From Phyto melanocephala (Eukaryota; Arthropoda; Insecta; Diptera; Rhinophoridae): 64,000 nucleotides of DNA. The notes beneath the pieces are model-generated. The model was not told the DNA's origin, ran no database searches, and saw only the letters and a program-made list of their open reading frames with translations. A program made the position numbers and the translations under genes. The stretch lies in NCBI GenBank assembly GCA_941918925.1, contig OW799235.1, forward strand, positions 31,733,201-31,797,200, written 5' to 3'. Positions 21,770-35,200 of the stretch are shown in pieces (positions within the stretch are counted from its first letter, which is position 1; every line of letters starts with the position of its first letter).

Positions 21770-23545
21770 TGCTCTGAGTAGAAAAATATAATGCAGAATA
21801 TGTTATATATATATATATATATGTCCTTTATTTAATTAAATATTAATAGAAATAGAAATAGAAATACATATCGATTTTTAATTAATACTTTAATAAAAGT
21901 TCAAAGTGAACATAGGGCGTCAACAAATTCTCTCCATCTTCGTCTATCTCTAGCAATCACCTTAGCTTGATTCCATGAAACTCGAGCAAGTTCACATTCC
22001 TGTTTCAGGTAGCGCACCCAGGTGTTTCGGGGTCTACCAGGTCTGCGCTGTCCTTGTGGGCTCCAATCTAAGGCTACTCTTGCTATTTCTGATTGTGGTC
22101 TTCGCAATATATGACCTACCCACGTCCATTTGCGTTTGCGAATTTCGGTTTCTACCGGCTTAGAGTTCGCCATCTGTAGCAGTGCTTCATTTGTAATCCA
22201 ATTAGGCCAAAAGATGTTAAGAATTTGCCTTAAGCATTTGTTTATAAATAATTGGATTTTACGAATGGATTCTTTTGTTAAGCTCCAGGTAGAACAGCCA
22301 TACAATAACACAGACTTAACACTGCAGTTGAAAATGCGTAGTTTAGTTTTTCGCGAGATATTGTTTCTATGCCAAATTTTGTAAAGCGATAAAAAAGAGT
22401 TGCGTGCTTTATTGATACGATCAGCAATATCGGCTTGAGACCCTCCAAGATAACAAGAAGAATCTACGTCTTCAATAGTAACATCATTTACCACCAATGG
22501 AGTTGTTACATCTGTTCCTATTCGCATAAGCTTAGTCTTCCTACTGTTGATTCTCAATCCAACTTTTATAGCATTTTCGGAGAGACACCTAAGTTTTGCT
22601 TCAATATTCTGAAAGCGATGGGCCATCAGACATATGTCATCGGCGTAGTCAATGTCATAAAGAAATTCGGATAAGGTCCAGCGAATACCAACAGGAGCTT
22701 CTCTATTTGTTTTTTCCATGACACAATCGAGTAGTATTAAGAATAACGTTGGCGAAAGGATGCAACCTTGTCTTACACCAGTGTTGGGAAAGAACGGGCG
22801 ACTCTCATTTCCGTTAAAACGAATCTTACACTTAGCATCCCTGTAGAGTTCACGAATCAGGTTTACAATTTTTTCGGGAATGCCTTTACATAACAGTGCC
22901 GACCACATTGAATTACGGAATATTGTGTCGAAAGCGCGCTCAAAATCAACAAAAAGAAGATATAAGGGAGTGTTTTGTTCGGCTGATTGCTCAATTATGA
23001 TGCGCAACGTGTTGATATGATCTGAGCACGACCAACCTTGTCGGAAACCAGCCTGTTCTTTACGCCGTATTTGCTCCGCTTTAGGGGAGATACGTTGATT
23101 AATTAGGGATGCTATAATTTTACCAATAGAATTAAGGAGAGTTATTCCATGCCAGTTTTTGCATTGCGTCAAATCGCCTTTCTTGGGCAATGTAATAACT
23201 AAACCTTCTTTCCATTCATCCGGAATACGATTTAAAATCCAGGCCTCGCGAATTATTGGGGTAAGAACCTCTGCTAGGGTACCTGCACCATACTTCAACA
23301 GTTCCGAAGGAATGTTGTCCGGACCAGACCCTTTGTTGTTTTTCAGCACGTTCAAAGAAGCTTCTATTTCCGAGCATGACGGGGGATCTGTGGCTATATC
23401 CCTCCTAGGATTTCGGCGACGATTAAAAAGTGTATTGTCTTGCTGTTATTCTGCTGGCTCTTGGGAAGAGAAGTAATCACGCCATCGCTCTAATTGTTCT
23501 TTCGATGTTGTTAAATCAGCTCCATCTATTGCTTGAATATGTTAT
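21770..23545 (-). mobile_element. RTE-like non-LTR retrotransposon, 5'-truncated
   Basis: The minus-strand element is 5'-truncated near 23545. It has a short 3' region after the stop codon at 21901 that runs into hexamer repeats (read on the plus strand as GAAATA repeated three times) and a (TA)n tract. Ends made of short tandem repeats rather than poly(A) are usual for RTE-type elements. Confidence 0.7.
21901..23540 (-). pseudogene. RTE-clade reverse transcriptase, nearly intact C-terminal 484 residues
   Basis: The longest open frame is 21901-23355. It holds the reverse transcriptase core in order: GSGPDNIPSELLK, EQAGFRQGWSCSDHINTLR, FVDFERAFD (first catalytic D), GVRQGCILSPTLF and YADDICLM (the YADD active site). 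The thumb and a C-terminal GHILRR...GRPRNTW region follow, typical of RTE-related proteins. Upstream, the same frame can be read to about 23540 (TTSKEQLERWRDYFSSQE) across one stop near 23447. The endonuclease domain is absent through 5' truncation. All visible catalytic residues are present, so it decayed recently. Clade assignment is from motif memory. Confidence 0.85.
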
Positions 23546-23869
23546 ACTGCAAACATATTACTGAACGTGTTATTGCATGCATACTAAGAACTAATAATAG
23601 TTTTAGTTATGGACTTTCGACGAAAGCAAAGGAAGTTTAACAAAAAAAAATAAGAACAGCATAATTAATGAAAACCAAGTATTATTGCTAATTTCAGCCA
23701 TACCATCTGATAACATCGTTCACCATCATGTATGTAGGTACAGTGACCACATTGTAGCATATTAGTGTTATATGACATAATTTATTTTTATATCCGACGT
23801 TATCCTTAGTTTTGGATTTTTACATAGTTAGCTGTATTCTAGTTGTTAAACTCTTTAATTTGTTACTGA

Positions 23870-24250
23870 AGTTTAAAAAAAATTATCCGCCATTTTTTAA
23901 GAACGCCACGTTTGACTTTAATTTTTATTTGATACCCACATTGTGAGCATTAAAGGTGACAAAGCCGTAATTACAATTTTTCACCCATATATTCGCCATT
24001 TTAGTTTAAACGCCGTATTGAATTTTAACTCTTTCATAGTTTACTGTATTCTACGGGCAAAATTTTTTCGTTTTATGTCAATATTGAGGAGGATGAAGTG
24101 GTAAATTTTTAATAACTAGATTTGACCCGTATATAAATTAATTGTACGTCATTTTGTAATGGCGGCAATCTTGAATTTTAAACGTTTTACAGTATTTTAT
24201 ATTCTGCCAGTGAAGCCCTTCTTCTGATATCCAAAACGTTCCTCTTTGTT
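23870..24250. repeat. dispersed repeat with CCGCCATTTT / CTGTATTCTA modules
   Basis: Short modules recur here about three times: CGCCATTTT, then TTGAATTTTAA, then TTTACTGTATTCTACGGG. The same order reappears at 56925-57075 (CCGCCATTTTGCT ... TTTTCTGTATTCTACTGG). It is a dispersed, internally repetitive, non-coding family. I cannot name it. Confidence 0.55.
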
Positions 24251-24840
24251 GTTCACAAACTAAAAAAAAAATCGACATTCGTTAGTTGATTACATAAACA
24301 ACACCGAAGCATCTGTATTCTTATGCTTATATATCAGTTAGGTTTAAATCGATTTGTTAGCTTTCTCGGCAATATTTAGAGCTTAGACACACTACATATT
24401 CTAAATTTAACTAGGAACATTAATAATTTGATATATTTTAACATAATATATATTTTTTTCAACATTACTTTTACCTATAACTTTGTCAGATAGATACCGA
24501 TTTATCCAAAACTTTAAAGAATATCATTAGAGGCATATTGTACCTACAGATGGTCACAAATGTCTCTATAAATTTACCTAGGGCTGAAAGTTTTTATTTA
24601 TTGTGGTAAAAATATGGGAAAAAACAGATGCAGTCGTGATGTTTTGCTCACGTTTTAGAAAGTAATGGGACGATTGTGCTTGATTTCAGTAGCGATTCAT
24701 TCATAGATATTTGAAAAAGACTTATACTGCATAGAGATCTGAGTAACATGAGTTACATGTAGGGGCTTTAAAATCCTGAAAGAGTTCAGAAAATGTATAC
24801 TTGATATTGTAGAAATTAAAAACGGAATGAGGAAGCAATA

Positions 24841-25717
24841 TATGTGACACTTTCCGAGAAAAGGGACCTAGATTGTCGAAAAACGAGCTTGGACTTAAGA
24901 GTGGATTTTGGTACCTAAACTAACTATATTATGCTTTTGCTGGCTTAAACTAATGTCAAAAACCAACGAAAAGTCTGTCAAATGCTTAAGCAAATTTTTA
25001 AAGACTTGTCGGTGGATATATTGTACTTTTTAAACTTAAATACTTACTATGATTAGTTGCAAATATTTGTACTTTTGCAAAAGCTGTTTTTTTTTCTGTA
25101 TATCCTAAATATATTGATATTGTCACAACATTATTATTTAATGTGTAAAATGTAAAAATATTTTACTATAAACTATTAAATTTATAAATTTTTTCATTAA
25201 TTTAAAAAAAAACAAATGACAACATTAATAAAAAAAGTACTAAATAATGCAACAGTGTGTACATATCAAATGAAAATTTATTTTCGTAAGTGAAGTACGA
25301 TCAGATTCGCAGTTTGCTTAAGCAAATGACACTTGACGAAACTTGACGAAAAGTTTCTTAAGTAAAATATAGTTGCATACATTTAATTTTGTGTATCCGC
25401 ACATTTGCTTAAGCCAGCAAAAGCATAATATAGTTAGGCCTTAAGATGAAATTAGTTAGATTTCTGATAAAAATTTATTTATTTAAGAATCAGGTATCGA
25501 AGTCATAACAAACAGAGCAGCAACAATAGCAAAGGTATTGTCACACTAAAAGCATGACGTCACCAAAGTGGGCACCCAATCATAACTAACCATACCAAAT
25601 CGCACCTCCCAACTGAAGGTGTGTTCACAGTGATAATGCGTAATGAAACTTTAAATGCGTGTTTCTCAAAACTTCATTTTCATACACTAAGTCCCTTTTC
25701 TCGGAGAAGGTCACATA
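24841..25717. mobile_element. TA-flanked element with about 28-bp inverted ends, nested in family A
   Basis: The left end begins TATGTGACACTTTCCGAGAA, and the right end is its near complement (TTCTCGGAGAAGGTCACATA). TA flanks both sides. It is inserted in a family A element and itself carries a second foldback element. There is no coding capacity. Confidence 0.7.
24923..25434. mobile_element. foldback element nested inside the 24841-25717 element
   Basis: The inverted ends ACTATATTATGCTTTTGCTG continue with GCTTAA on both sides. TA lies at 24921-24922 and 25435-25436. The length is 512 bp. The inner sequence contains repeated TTGCTTAAGCAAA-type palindromic motifs. Confidence 0.7.
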
Positions 25718-25750
25718 TACATCTTTGGCACCACAGATAAAGAGTATAAC

Positions 25751-26699
25751 AAATATGTACGAATGGTATATCTAGCCGTGGCAAATCTCACATAAATCAC
25801 ATTATCATAAGAATTGGCCTCTCCATAGCAAAGATCTCCGATTTAATGTATTTACTGTGTTAAAATCCTAAGAAATGCAATTCTGGACTTAAATGTTTTT
25901 TGTCCACTAGTGTACTGTGTTCTATAAGTTGAGCGCTTTAATTTGATTTACAAGCTGAGAATAATAGATTTTTTTTGATTCATTAACCGTCAGTTTGTTT
26001 CGGACTTTATTTTGGATTAGAAGTTTTTCTAAAGTGTTCTGTATCCTGCTTTTCAAGTCCTTTCATTTGATATAATAATTGAATTGATTTTTGTTCGTTA
26101 GTTACCAGTTTAATAATTTAATTTATTATAAAAACTTTTTCTAATTATTTCTGTCTATAACTTTACAGATTAGTGACTTATTTTTCTACATTAAATGTTA
26201 AAAATCATGGTGCGTTTTCTGCTTTAAACTTAAATTCTACTGAATAAAATTGAATATTTTCTTCTAAAGGTTTGTTACGAGAAGGTTGCGCATTTAGAAT
26301 TATTGACATATTTTTATTAGGTGTCGTTGTATTCCAATTTTCGTTTAATTGATTACTTATGTAATTTTAATATAAAAATAAATATAAAATGTTGGAACGT
26401 CTAAATAGACATATACTTATGTATGTATATCTAAAAATCTATGTTATATGGAGGACTATGGACGACTAATAGATAAGCATATTCAATATTTCTGTATGTT
26501 GAGACCATCAAAGCTGTTTGCGTTAATATGGTCATACATATAATTGGGAACACACATTTCTGTAATATATTGGGGGGTTGAAAATTTTGAATTTTTCTCT
26601 TTAAAATATAGACAAAAGTAGAAGTAGCTATATTTCTTTGCTTAAATCTCAGTTGATTATTGGCCGGTTTAGCTGGATTTGCAATACCGATTTTTTACC
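25751..26699. other. AT-rich DNA without recognised features
   Basis: No gene or repeat boundary is recognised. Confidence 0.4.
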
Positions 26700-26895
26700 G
26701 AATATTTCTAAGAGTTTGGCATCACAAGACTCATTTCAGCATACATACGAACAGTCCCTCCGACATCGGTAAATCGACTTCTCCATTCATAAGGTTTCTG
26801 AATATATATACTTATGGTAGCACAAAAGAATATTGTAGAAATTACAGATGGAACGGCAAATCTCAATCAGCACAGATGAAGGGGATATAAAAGGT
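26700..26895 (-). repeat. DINE-1-like family A 5' fragment
   Basis: CCATTCATAAGGTTTCTGAA, TATATATACTTATGG and ATTGTAGAAATTACAGATGG match the reversed 5' portion of family A. It ends in GGGGATATAAAAGG. The rest is missing. Confidence 0.55.
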
Positions 26896-27639
26896 ATGTA
26901 ATTAATAAACTAAAAATTAAAAAAATATAAGACTAATATTCAAATTTTTAAACAGGCTTGAGTTCAATCAAAGATTGCTGATGATGAAATCGTAGCTGGT
27001 TTCGAAAATGTATTCCACTCGGCTAGTGTCGGTAAAAACATATTTCTCTAGACTATTCTTCCATTATCACATTATTAAAACAAATTCTTTGTAAAAAAAA
27101 TTTTAAATATAAAAATTTGAATATTAGTTTAAATATTAAAAGCTCGACAATAAATAAAAATTAAAAATAAATGTATAATACATTGCCGAACACCTTTAGT
27201 TATATGGGAATCAGTGGAGTTATACAACTTTCATTTAAATTTAACTACGCAACACCGTAAATTAATTCTGTTAATTTATTTTACAGCTTCAATCATGCTT
27301 GATGGCATGTTGAAGTAGAAAAATAATGAAATCGTTTCGTCAGCTCAAATAAGGCTATTAATCAAAAAGCATTTATACATAATTTCATTCACAAATCTGG
27401 ATTTCTGTGGAAATAATGATGAATATATCTTATCTTCAGCTTTTAAAGTGCTAAAACATGATGGTAATAAATCAAGAAACTTTGATATCTTAGAAACATA
27501 CCACAAAACTATATTAAGGGCATTCACATTTGCTGAACATATAATACGTAATTGAGTAGTAAAATTTTATGTTGCATTATTTGCTCTCGAAGACCATTTC
27601 ACTTAAATACTGACTAAAGACTTAAGCGAAACAAATGAA
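26896..27639. other. AT-rich DNA without recognised features
   Basis: No gene or repeat boundary is recognised. Confidence 0.4.
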
Positions 27640-28175
27640 TCTACAGGGTAACCAAAACGCGTGATAAAATTTGTAAATAAAACGAACCTTTTTCAGAGAA
27701 GTTTCATAATATTATCATTATTTTATTCATTTGAGAGAATGATCTATGGCAATTAAGTGTAAAACATGGTGTCAGCAAGATGCTCGCCACGGCTGCGGTG
27801 GCATGCATTAAGACATAATTGAGTTTCAATGTCGTTAATGTGTTAAATTATCTCATCCTTTAGCTATTGAATTGTTCTTAGCTTTTTAATGTACACTCTT
27901 TACTTTATATATGTTCGCAAAGATATAAAATTTCTCGCACAAAAGAGTCATTATTTCGTTGACTGTGTGGCAACTGGCACTATTCTGTTGGAACCACATA
28001 TTATCCAGGTCCATATGATAAATTTCTGGCAACAAGAAGTTAGTTATCATTTCGCGATAGCGAACACAATTTTCGGTAATTGCTTCGCCCACCTAATTTT
28101 CGAATTAGTACGTTCTAATGACGCTGCCAGCCCATAAACCGCATCAAACAGTTACTATTTGTGGATGCGTTGATT
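27640..28175 (-). pseudogene. mariner-like transposase relic, C-terminal half
   Basis: On the minus strand, HPQIVTV*CGLWAGSVI is followed by VRYREMITNFLLPEIYHMDL and DNMWFQQNSASCHTVNE. The last is the block around the second catalytic D (usually QQDGATCHTA), here with N in place of D. Near 27790, ACHRSRGEHLADTMF matches the C-terminus. Stops and frame changes are present, and the PLDYFLWG block is missing. The terminal sequence on the plus strand, CTACAGGGTAACCAAAACGC, may be the element end. Confidence 0.7.
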
Positions 28176-29599
28176 TTTTTTTTGAAATTATGAAAGCGTG
28201 TTAATTAAAATATTTATTGAAATATCGCATTGGTAATATATACAATAAAAGCCTTTTAATATATTATAAAAAAAGTATAAAAGTAGGAAGTTATTCGTGT
28301 GAAAGCAATTCAGAATTAAATATATATTTTCAAACACATGTCGTTTGAAGTGTGGAAATGTATACATATTTGTATAAATAAGCATAACTATTATTTTTGG
28401 TAGATATTTATTTAAACTTATGTAATTGTTGAAAGTGTGGCAACACAATATGAAATTTATTAAAAGCCATTCTCATATCAAATACAACTCTGTATTTTTA
28501 AATTCTGTTCTGTTTCTTCCTTTTTATGTAATTCGCAGTTTATTTAATTCCTGTACAGTTGCTTTTTAATTCACAAATAAAATTTGAATTAAATACAGTT
28601 GTAATTATAAAACCTAAATTATAATAGAAATTTTCCTTACAACAAATATTTGACATTTTATAATATTTTAATATTAAAATTGGCTTAAATAGTTGCCAAC
28701 TGCTTTGTTTTGATACAACTAAACTTTTTACTTCAACACAAATTTGATTTTTAGCTATTATTAATGTGAACTATGTGGATTAATTTTTAAATTCTTAACC
28801 AAAGACCATATTCTGTTATACTAGTGTAGCTATTCGAATTACCCGAAAACCGGTTGTTAAAAAGGTTGAGTAATCAATCTCCCTAATATTTAATTCTTAG
28901 TATTGCTGTATTTACATAGACGGAAACTACTTAAATATTTATAACATCATTATCGGCTATGTAATTAATTATACAAATAATAATTAATCATAATAGTATT
29001 ACACTTCAACATAATTAATCTGTAGTTCTGTGTTTATTAGCTTAAGCTTGTGATACACTAAATTGAGTATTTAATAACAATATTGATGAACAGAAATATA
29101 ATACAAATTTATTTATCTTGTTTTGGAAGTTGAAGAAATTTAATAACTTGAGTGTTGTATAAATGTTGGAAATTAGAATTTTCTGCATAAATATAATTAT
29201 AAAAATACATGCATTGTATTTTCATACACTAGTTTTTATATCTATCTGATTTTTAGCTACTTTAAGTATAAATGATGCTGAAGCCAGTTTGGTAAATATT
29301 TGCCGAATAGGCGTAACCACTATTTATGTTAAATAGTTGTGTGTTGTTAAATGCTTATTTGTATTTCGCCTATTGAATAGATTGTTGGATTACAAATATT
29401 AAATCCTTACCTTTTTACTAATTTTTTGTTTGTAAGAGAAATAAAATCCTTTATGATTAGAACTTAAATATATGGTAAAGGGTCCGCCATCTTACGTTTT
29501 TTTTTTCAACTAGTGCTTATTTCGTGAATGGTAACACTTAGCTCATGTCTGATTTGACAGATAATTAGTTTTATCCTTCCGCTGAACAAATATGGTTGT
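28176..29599. other. AT-rich DNA without recognised features
   Basis: No gene or repeat boundary is recognised. Confidence 0.4.
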
Positions 29600-29905
29600 G
29601 TATAGGCTTGAACAACGTTGAGAAATATTGCGACATTACATTGGCCGGTATGTAAACAAGCAAAGTTATTGCATTTGGGGCACAGAAAACCCGCACGCAT
29701 ACATTGAAAAGCCGATACACCCAAAACGAGTCACTGTTTGGTGCGGATTTTGGTCCAGAGGCATAATTGGGTCATTTTTCTTCGAAAATGAGCAAGGAGT
29801 GGCCGCAGTCAATCTCGCTTACAAAAATTGAAGAAGAGGATATTGGGAACATTTGGTTTCGACAGGACGGCGCTACGTGCCACAAAGCCGAAGCTGCACT
29901 TTTTT
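29600..29905 (+). pseudogene. mariner-like transposase relic, central part
   Basis: YVNKQSYCIWGTENPHAYIE then KPIHPKRVTVWCGFWSRGII and GSFFFENEQG are almost unbroken in one frame. After a small internal deletion, a shifted frame gives EEDIGNIWFRQDGATCHKAE, with the catalytic D in RQDGATCH. N- and C-terminal parts are missing. This is the best preserved of the mariner relics, but it cannot be functional. Confidence 0.8.
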
Positions 29906-29948
29906 TTAGCAAAAAAAATAAATAGTTTTTTTTTTGTTAATTTAAATA

Positions 29949-30911
29949 CACAGAAAAAAATAAATATGAATTTCAATTACGAAATTAATACTATTAATTA
30001 AAATATTATTTGATATTGCTCCAATCATCAAAATGATACTATTAATTAAATGAAAATTAATATTTTTAATTGAAAATATGCTGTGAAAAATATCAATTAA
30101 AACAGTATTAAAAAATTAATTAATATTTAATTTAATATTTAAAAATAATTTTAATTAATTTAATCACTCCTGTAATTGGAATTTGGGATTAATTAAAATA
30201 ATGTATTAACTGTATTAATAATATAAATTAATGAACCTGTTTAAAAAAAGAATCCGGAAAAAATAGTCATGTTTTTTTTAGATATTTATTTTTAACATAC
30301 ATCAATATATAGGTACATACATTTTGAATTGCACTGCATATATTAAAAGTATACGAAAAATATAAAGCATAATACAATATAACACATTAAGGAACTGGTG
30401 GCATAACGAAACATCATATTATCAAAAATAAAGGAGGTGTATCCTAGACCTAAGCGCAAAAAAATTTTACCCATTAAAAATTTCATCAAACGAAAAGAAT
30501 AAACTCAAATAATTACTTACATATTAAGGTCCAACAGAATTTATCGGGCTGCAAGAAATATTGACTTTAGTCCCATCTGCAATAATGTTCTGTTCTGTTT
30601 TCTGTTAATATGTACTTAGTAGAATTCTAATATTCTAGTTCACCATTTTTTTAAATATTTCCCACCTTATTGACCAAAATTAAATTAAGACTTTCCTTCA
30701 AAAAGAATTCTTGACAAAAAAAAAATAAATTTTTTCTATTTTATTTTTCAATATACTTTTTTAAACTGACAGAAATCTCTAAGTTTTTTGAAAAAATTTT
30801 ATATCAATAAAAAAAATTGTTTAAATTAATTTAAAAAAAAAATAATCCAACTTTATGAATAAATCAATTAGTCAATTAATTAAAAAAATTTAAGCAGTAA
30901 TTTTTTCTGTG
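29949..30911 (+). mobile_element. CACAG-ended TA-flanked element, copy 1
   Basis: Begins CACAGAAAAAAATAAATATG and ends AGTAATTTTTTCTGTG, with TA at 29947-29948 and 30912-30913. The subterminal regions are packed with TTAATTAA-type sequence. A second copy at 36512 has the same two ends in reverse, confirming the boundaries. It is 963 bp with no coding frame. The superfamily is unclear; the TA target suggests a Tc1/mariner-type mobiliser. Confidence 0.75.
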
Positions 30912-31032
30912 TATGCTTTGAAATCTTGGTTCACAATTTTTTTGTAGAAATAAAAATTATTGATTATCGAATATGGGATTTTGGGAGAGAAAGAATTAAA
31001 ATAAATTAATTAAATACCTTAAACTAATAAAA

Positions 31033-32247
31033 ACAAGTAACAGCACTATATTCGGCTGTGCCGAATCTTTTATACCCACCACCACTTTCATGTACCTTTA
31101 CAGCACAGAATTAATTATTTTGCTATTAACTGTAATCGCTATGGAATAATATCTTTATACTGAAATATGTATCACGTTCTTTGTATAACTTCGATATGCA
31201 AGTAAACTGTTTTCGTAAATTTAGTCTTTTAATGAAAGTGAGCGTTAAAGTAGGCGGGTTGAAGTTGTTTCTACTAATGAATGCAACTTAGATGTTTCAA
31301 TATAGTCCTTTATTATTCCAAAAGCTTTGTCCATAGAAAAATTATATGAACTTAAGAGTTTACAAGAGGTAAGCGTTAAAGTGAGCGTGTCACCTAAATT
31401 TTATGGCATAGCAATGACAATTACTAAAAGAATATCTGTAGCAAATTTCATCATCATATGTCTAATTTTTTCGGTTTTATTTTCATTAACAGTAGATAAC
31501 GTGAAAAGTGGGCATTATAGTGGGCGTATCGAAGTTATTTCTGTTAATAAATACAATTCAGATATTTCAATATAGTCCTTTATTATTCCAAAATCTTTAT
31601 TCATGAGATATTATATAAATTTGAGGTAAAACGTTATATGGGAGGTGGGCGTAAATGTGGGCGTGTCACATTTATTTTCCGGTTAAAAAAGCCTTTGACC
31701 AAATAACACAGTGTGCGAAATTTCAAATTCGTACATCTAATTTTGTCAGTTTTATTAGGTTTTAAATTTTAAACATACCGAAAAATACAGTGTGCGGTAT
31801 AAATTTTCATACATTTTGATCAGTAACTCCTTTCACAATGCAATTTTCAGGAAATAATATTGTTTTTACTCGGGAAATGTATATTCAAAGTTTCATCAGT
31901 CTACGTTAATGCGTTTGGACACAATTTTATTTTATTGGATTTTGAAATACACAGTTTTTTCGACCTACTCTTCCATTACGAGCTGTAGCTCTCTTCCTAA
32001 TATTCCAATTTAGCCCATTTTTATTGCTAAGCAGACTTTGTGTATGGGAAATATTCTGGAAAAATTTTAGCCCACTAGCTTTTTCGGCCCGACCTCTATC
32101 GTGCTTTCAACAGGCGGTCGGACAAACGGACATAGCTAGATCGTCATATGGTTATACTCCGATTTAGAAAATATATACTTTTGAGTTACAAACGGAGTGA
32201 CAAAATGAATATACCCGCACCAATTTTTTTGTGGCGGGTATAAAAAA
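31033..32247 (-). repeat. DINE-1-like element, family B, copy without a mariner insertion
   Basis: Left end ACAAGTAACAGCACTATATT plus the TTCGGCTGTGCCGAA stem; right end GTGGCGGGTATAAAAAA. The central repeats contain GGGCGTGTCACC and GTGGGCG motifs. At about 31183 it reads TTCTTTGTATAACTTCGATA, the undisturbed version of the site where mariner derivatives sit in the copies at 45515-52186. Confidence 0.85.
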
Positions 32248-35200
32248 ATAAAATTTATTTAGCAGGAAGAAGAACAGTTGAAATCAAGCTATTATTAGAA
32301 ACAAATCATAGCTTGATTGCTTTTTAGTCATACTGTTGTCTCATCTATTAATGTAATTTTTGTCGAATTTATTTTTGAAATCATATTATTTTTAAACGAC
32401 AACCTTTTTGAAATTTTTACGAAAGGTAAACATTCAAAATTTAAACAAATGCTTAATTATCGTGACAAAAATAAAATAAATGAAATAAAAAAAAATTAAT
32501 TTGTACTTGTTCTGGATAACCAGCTATTGTTATAGAAACTATAATATGACCGTCGTGATCATGTCGTCACCATGGTTTTCCTTTTCGTGCTGTCAGTAAA
32601 ACACAATTCACACTTTAAAATTTCACCATTGAAAGCGGCAGATACTAAAATTTGGGATAGATCATGTGACGTGGATATTGCCCGTTAACCAAGCAACTAT
32701 AAACCAGTACTTTTTTCAACAAACACTTTTTATATTTATGGTTCAGATGGATATAATTATTATTTCCGCAATATCAGCAAAGAAGAGAAATTTTTAAGTC
32801 ATCACTAGAGCAGAGATGGTGTCGAAAAAGTTTGGAGTGCTTATACGAATTATGGAGCCGCAAGCTTAGTTTTTGCGATTTAGTGGAAATATTTACAAAA
32901 ACTTTCTACAAACTGGGTTTTAAGAAATTTCTATGTTATCTTATTATAAACAAGCGTTTTATGAGGTGAGACTCATCTCAAGTTAATACTAAAAAATCAC
33001 TATTTTTGATACCATTTGTGCTTCATTTTCTCATTACATCAAAATAGCGTTTGAAAAAAATTTACATTATAAAATGAATGTTAACAGTTTATAAATTACA
33101 CATTTGAAAACATTTTCACAACTAAGGACTAAGATTAAATTTAATTAAAGTAAAACCATAAGTGCAGTTTATTTTAATTTAATAAAATTGAATTTAAACT
33201 TTCACCGCAGATTTACATAGATTCAAAATCATGTTCATAGTTTAAGTGTAAATAAATTTATTCTTCATACTTTTTTAATTTGTTTTTTTTTGACAATAAA
33301 CAAATCAAAATTTCCATTATCCTTTTTTTGGTAAATTAATTTTTACTTTTATTCCAAACGAGTAAATGTACATATGTTTCTGTATGAACTTTCATTCACA
33401 CATACATATGCAACCAGCGATAAAACGAAGTGTAAAGTGGGCCCTATTTAGTAAACGCAGGGATTCCGATACCCATTTTATACTTTTTGTTAATTCTTGG
33501 CATGCGTTGGGATATACAGAAATATATATTAGCGGGTCTTTTTATCTAGACCTCCTGATCATATCCCCCTTGGAAACTTGCTAAAACATTTTTCAAATCT
33601 TAACAAATATTTTAATTTCAAAATTTTTTTAACGCTTTATATATTTTAATAGATTTTTTTTAACTTTAATGTAATAGTATTAAAGTCACTATTTAGAAGC
33701 TTTAAATACGTTTAAATTAATTCCGGTATTTTAATGTTTTTCCTCTTATTTTTCCCGAATTCTTTTAATTTTATCTGATTTCAGTAACGGCATCAACATT
33801 TTTTTGTTACTAAAAATACAAAAACTTAAAAAAAGAACTTAAGGCAAGGTACATATTTCTTCCCTTCTTAAAGAATGAGGGATAAAATGACTATGGGATC
33901 TTTAGAAGGAAGCTTAGAAAACTTCTAGAAAATCCTTAAAGTAAGGCACTTTAGAATGAAATTGAGGTTTAAACACGCCTGCCACAGGCCTGAAATATAA
34001 AGCCCTGTAGTCCGCTGGGCATTTATGTGTGTATATATATTTATATAATATACTCGTATACATATTGTTATGTATTCGAGTACTTACATACATACATACA
34101 GATATAAATGAAATTTAATTTTTATGTTTTCCTTTTTTTTTTTTCATTTTAAAAGATTGATGTTGTGCTAAGTGCACATGTGTTTAAATGACTGAATGAA
34201 CCAACTAATAGACAAACGTTCGGATATAAATTTATTAAAACTGCAATAAACGGAAAAAAGTAAATCGAATACAACTTTTGTGCCAATAGTAGCAAATTGC
34301 CAATAAAGTTATTTATTGAAAAAAAAAAGAAAAAATTTTGAACAATTGTATGCATTTTTAACTTGATTTCCATTTCAGTTGCACATACATTTGTGCATAC
34401 TTCTGATGACCCAGAGTTAAAACAAATAAAATATGTATTTCAGAAATAAATATTTTTGTGGTGCAGCTGAAAAAGCCAAAAATAGAAATTTAAATCATTT
34501 CGGTAATCCACAGTAGAGAAGTTATTTCAATTGAATTTTCTGTATAAAAGTTTACTTTAGGTTATACAGTGCTTTTTAATTATTATTGGTTTTAAAAAAT
34601 AAAGTTAAAATAAAATTAAGCTCAACACAGAACTTTAGAATATCAATTTATTTTATTAGTATTTAAATCAATTAAATTTTAATACTAAAAATAAAAAAAA
34701 TTAAATCCAGATTGAGTAAAATAAAAAGTTTGATTAATTAGTGAAAACATTTACTTTTTATTTCATTCAACGCTGTAGTAAATAAAGAGGTGGTTAAATG
34801 CTAAAAGGTCCAATATTATATACAACTTCTCTAGTAACCTGACCATAGAACGCAAATCATTCGAATAGATATTTATAGGGAATGATATTAATTCGAATGA
34901 ATTAAATTTTCCACATTGTGACGAATAAATCTTTTTGTTTTCCGACTTTTAAAAATAAAATTTGCGAGACAAATTGAAATTTAAAAAAAATTGAAAATAA
35001 ATTTCTCTTCACAACATAAAAATAATATTCCTTACAAGAATCATTCATTCAAAGAACATAATCAAAAAATTAAAAAAAAATGGATTCACAAATAGAATTT
35101 TTAAAGAAAAGTTAGCAGCGTTATTGTAGTTTATTATTTTTGTTGTGTTAATGGAGACAATCTCACCATTTAAGGAATTAAAGAAAATATGTTAAAAACT

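Larger units (their letters stand above)
24630..25750 (-). repeat. DINE-1-like element, family A, copy 3, interrupted
   Basis: The left part matches family A in reverse (AATGGGACGATTGTGCTTGA, GCGATTCATTC, GTAGAAATTAAAAACGGAA). After the nested 877-bp element, the 5' end resumes as CAGATAAAGAGTATAACAAA. The 3' end is not visible. Confidence 0.6.
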
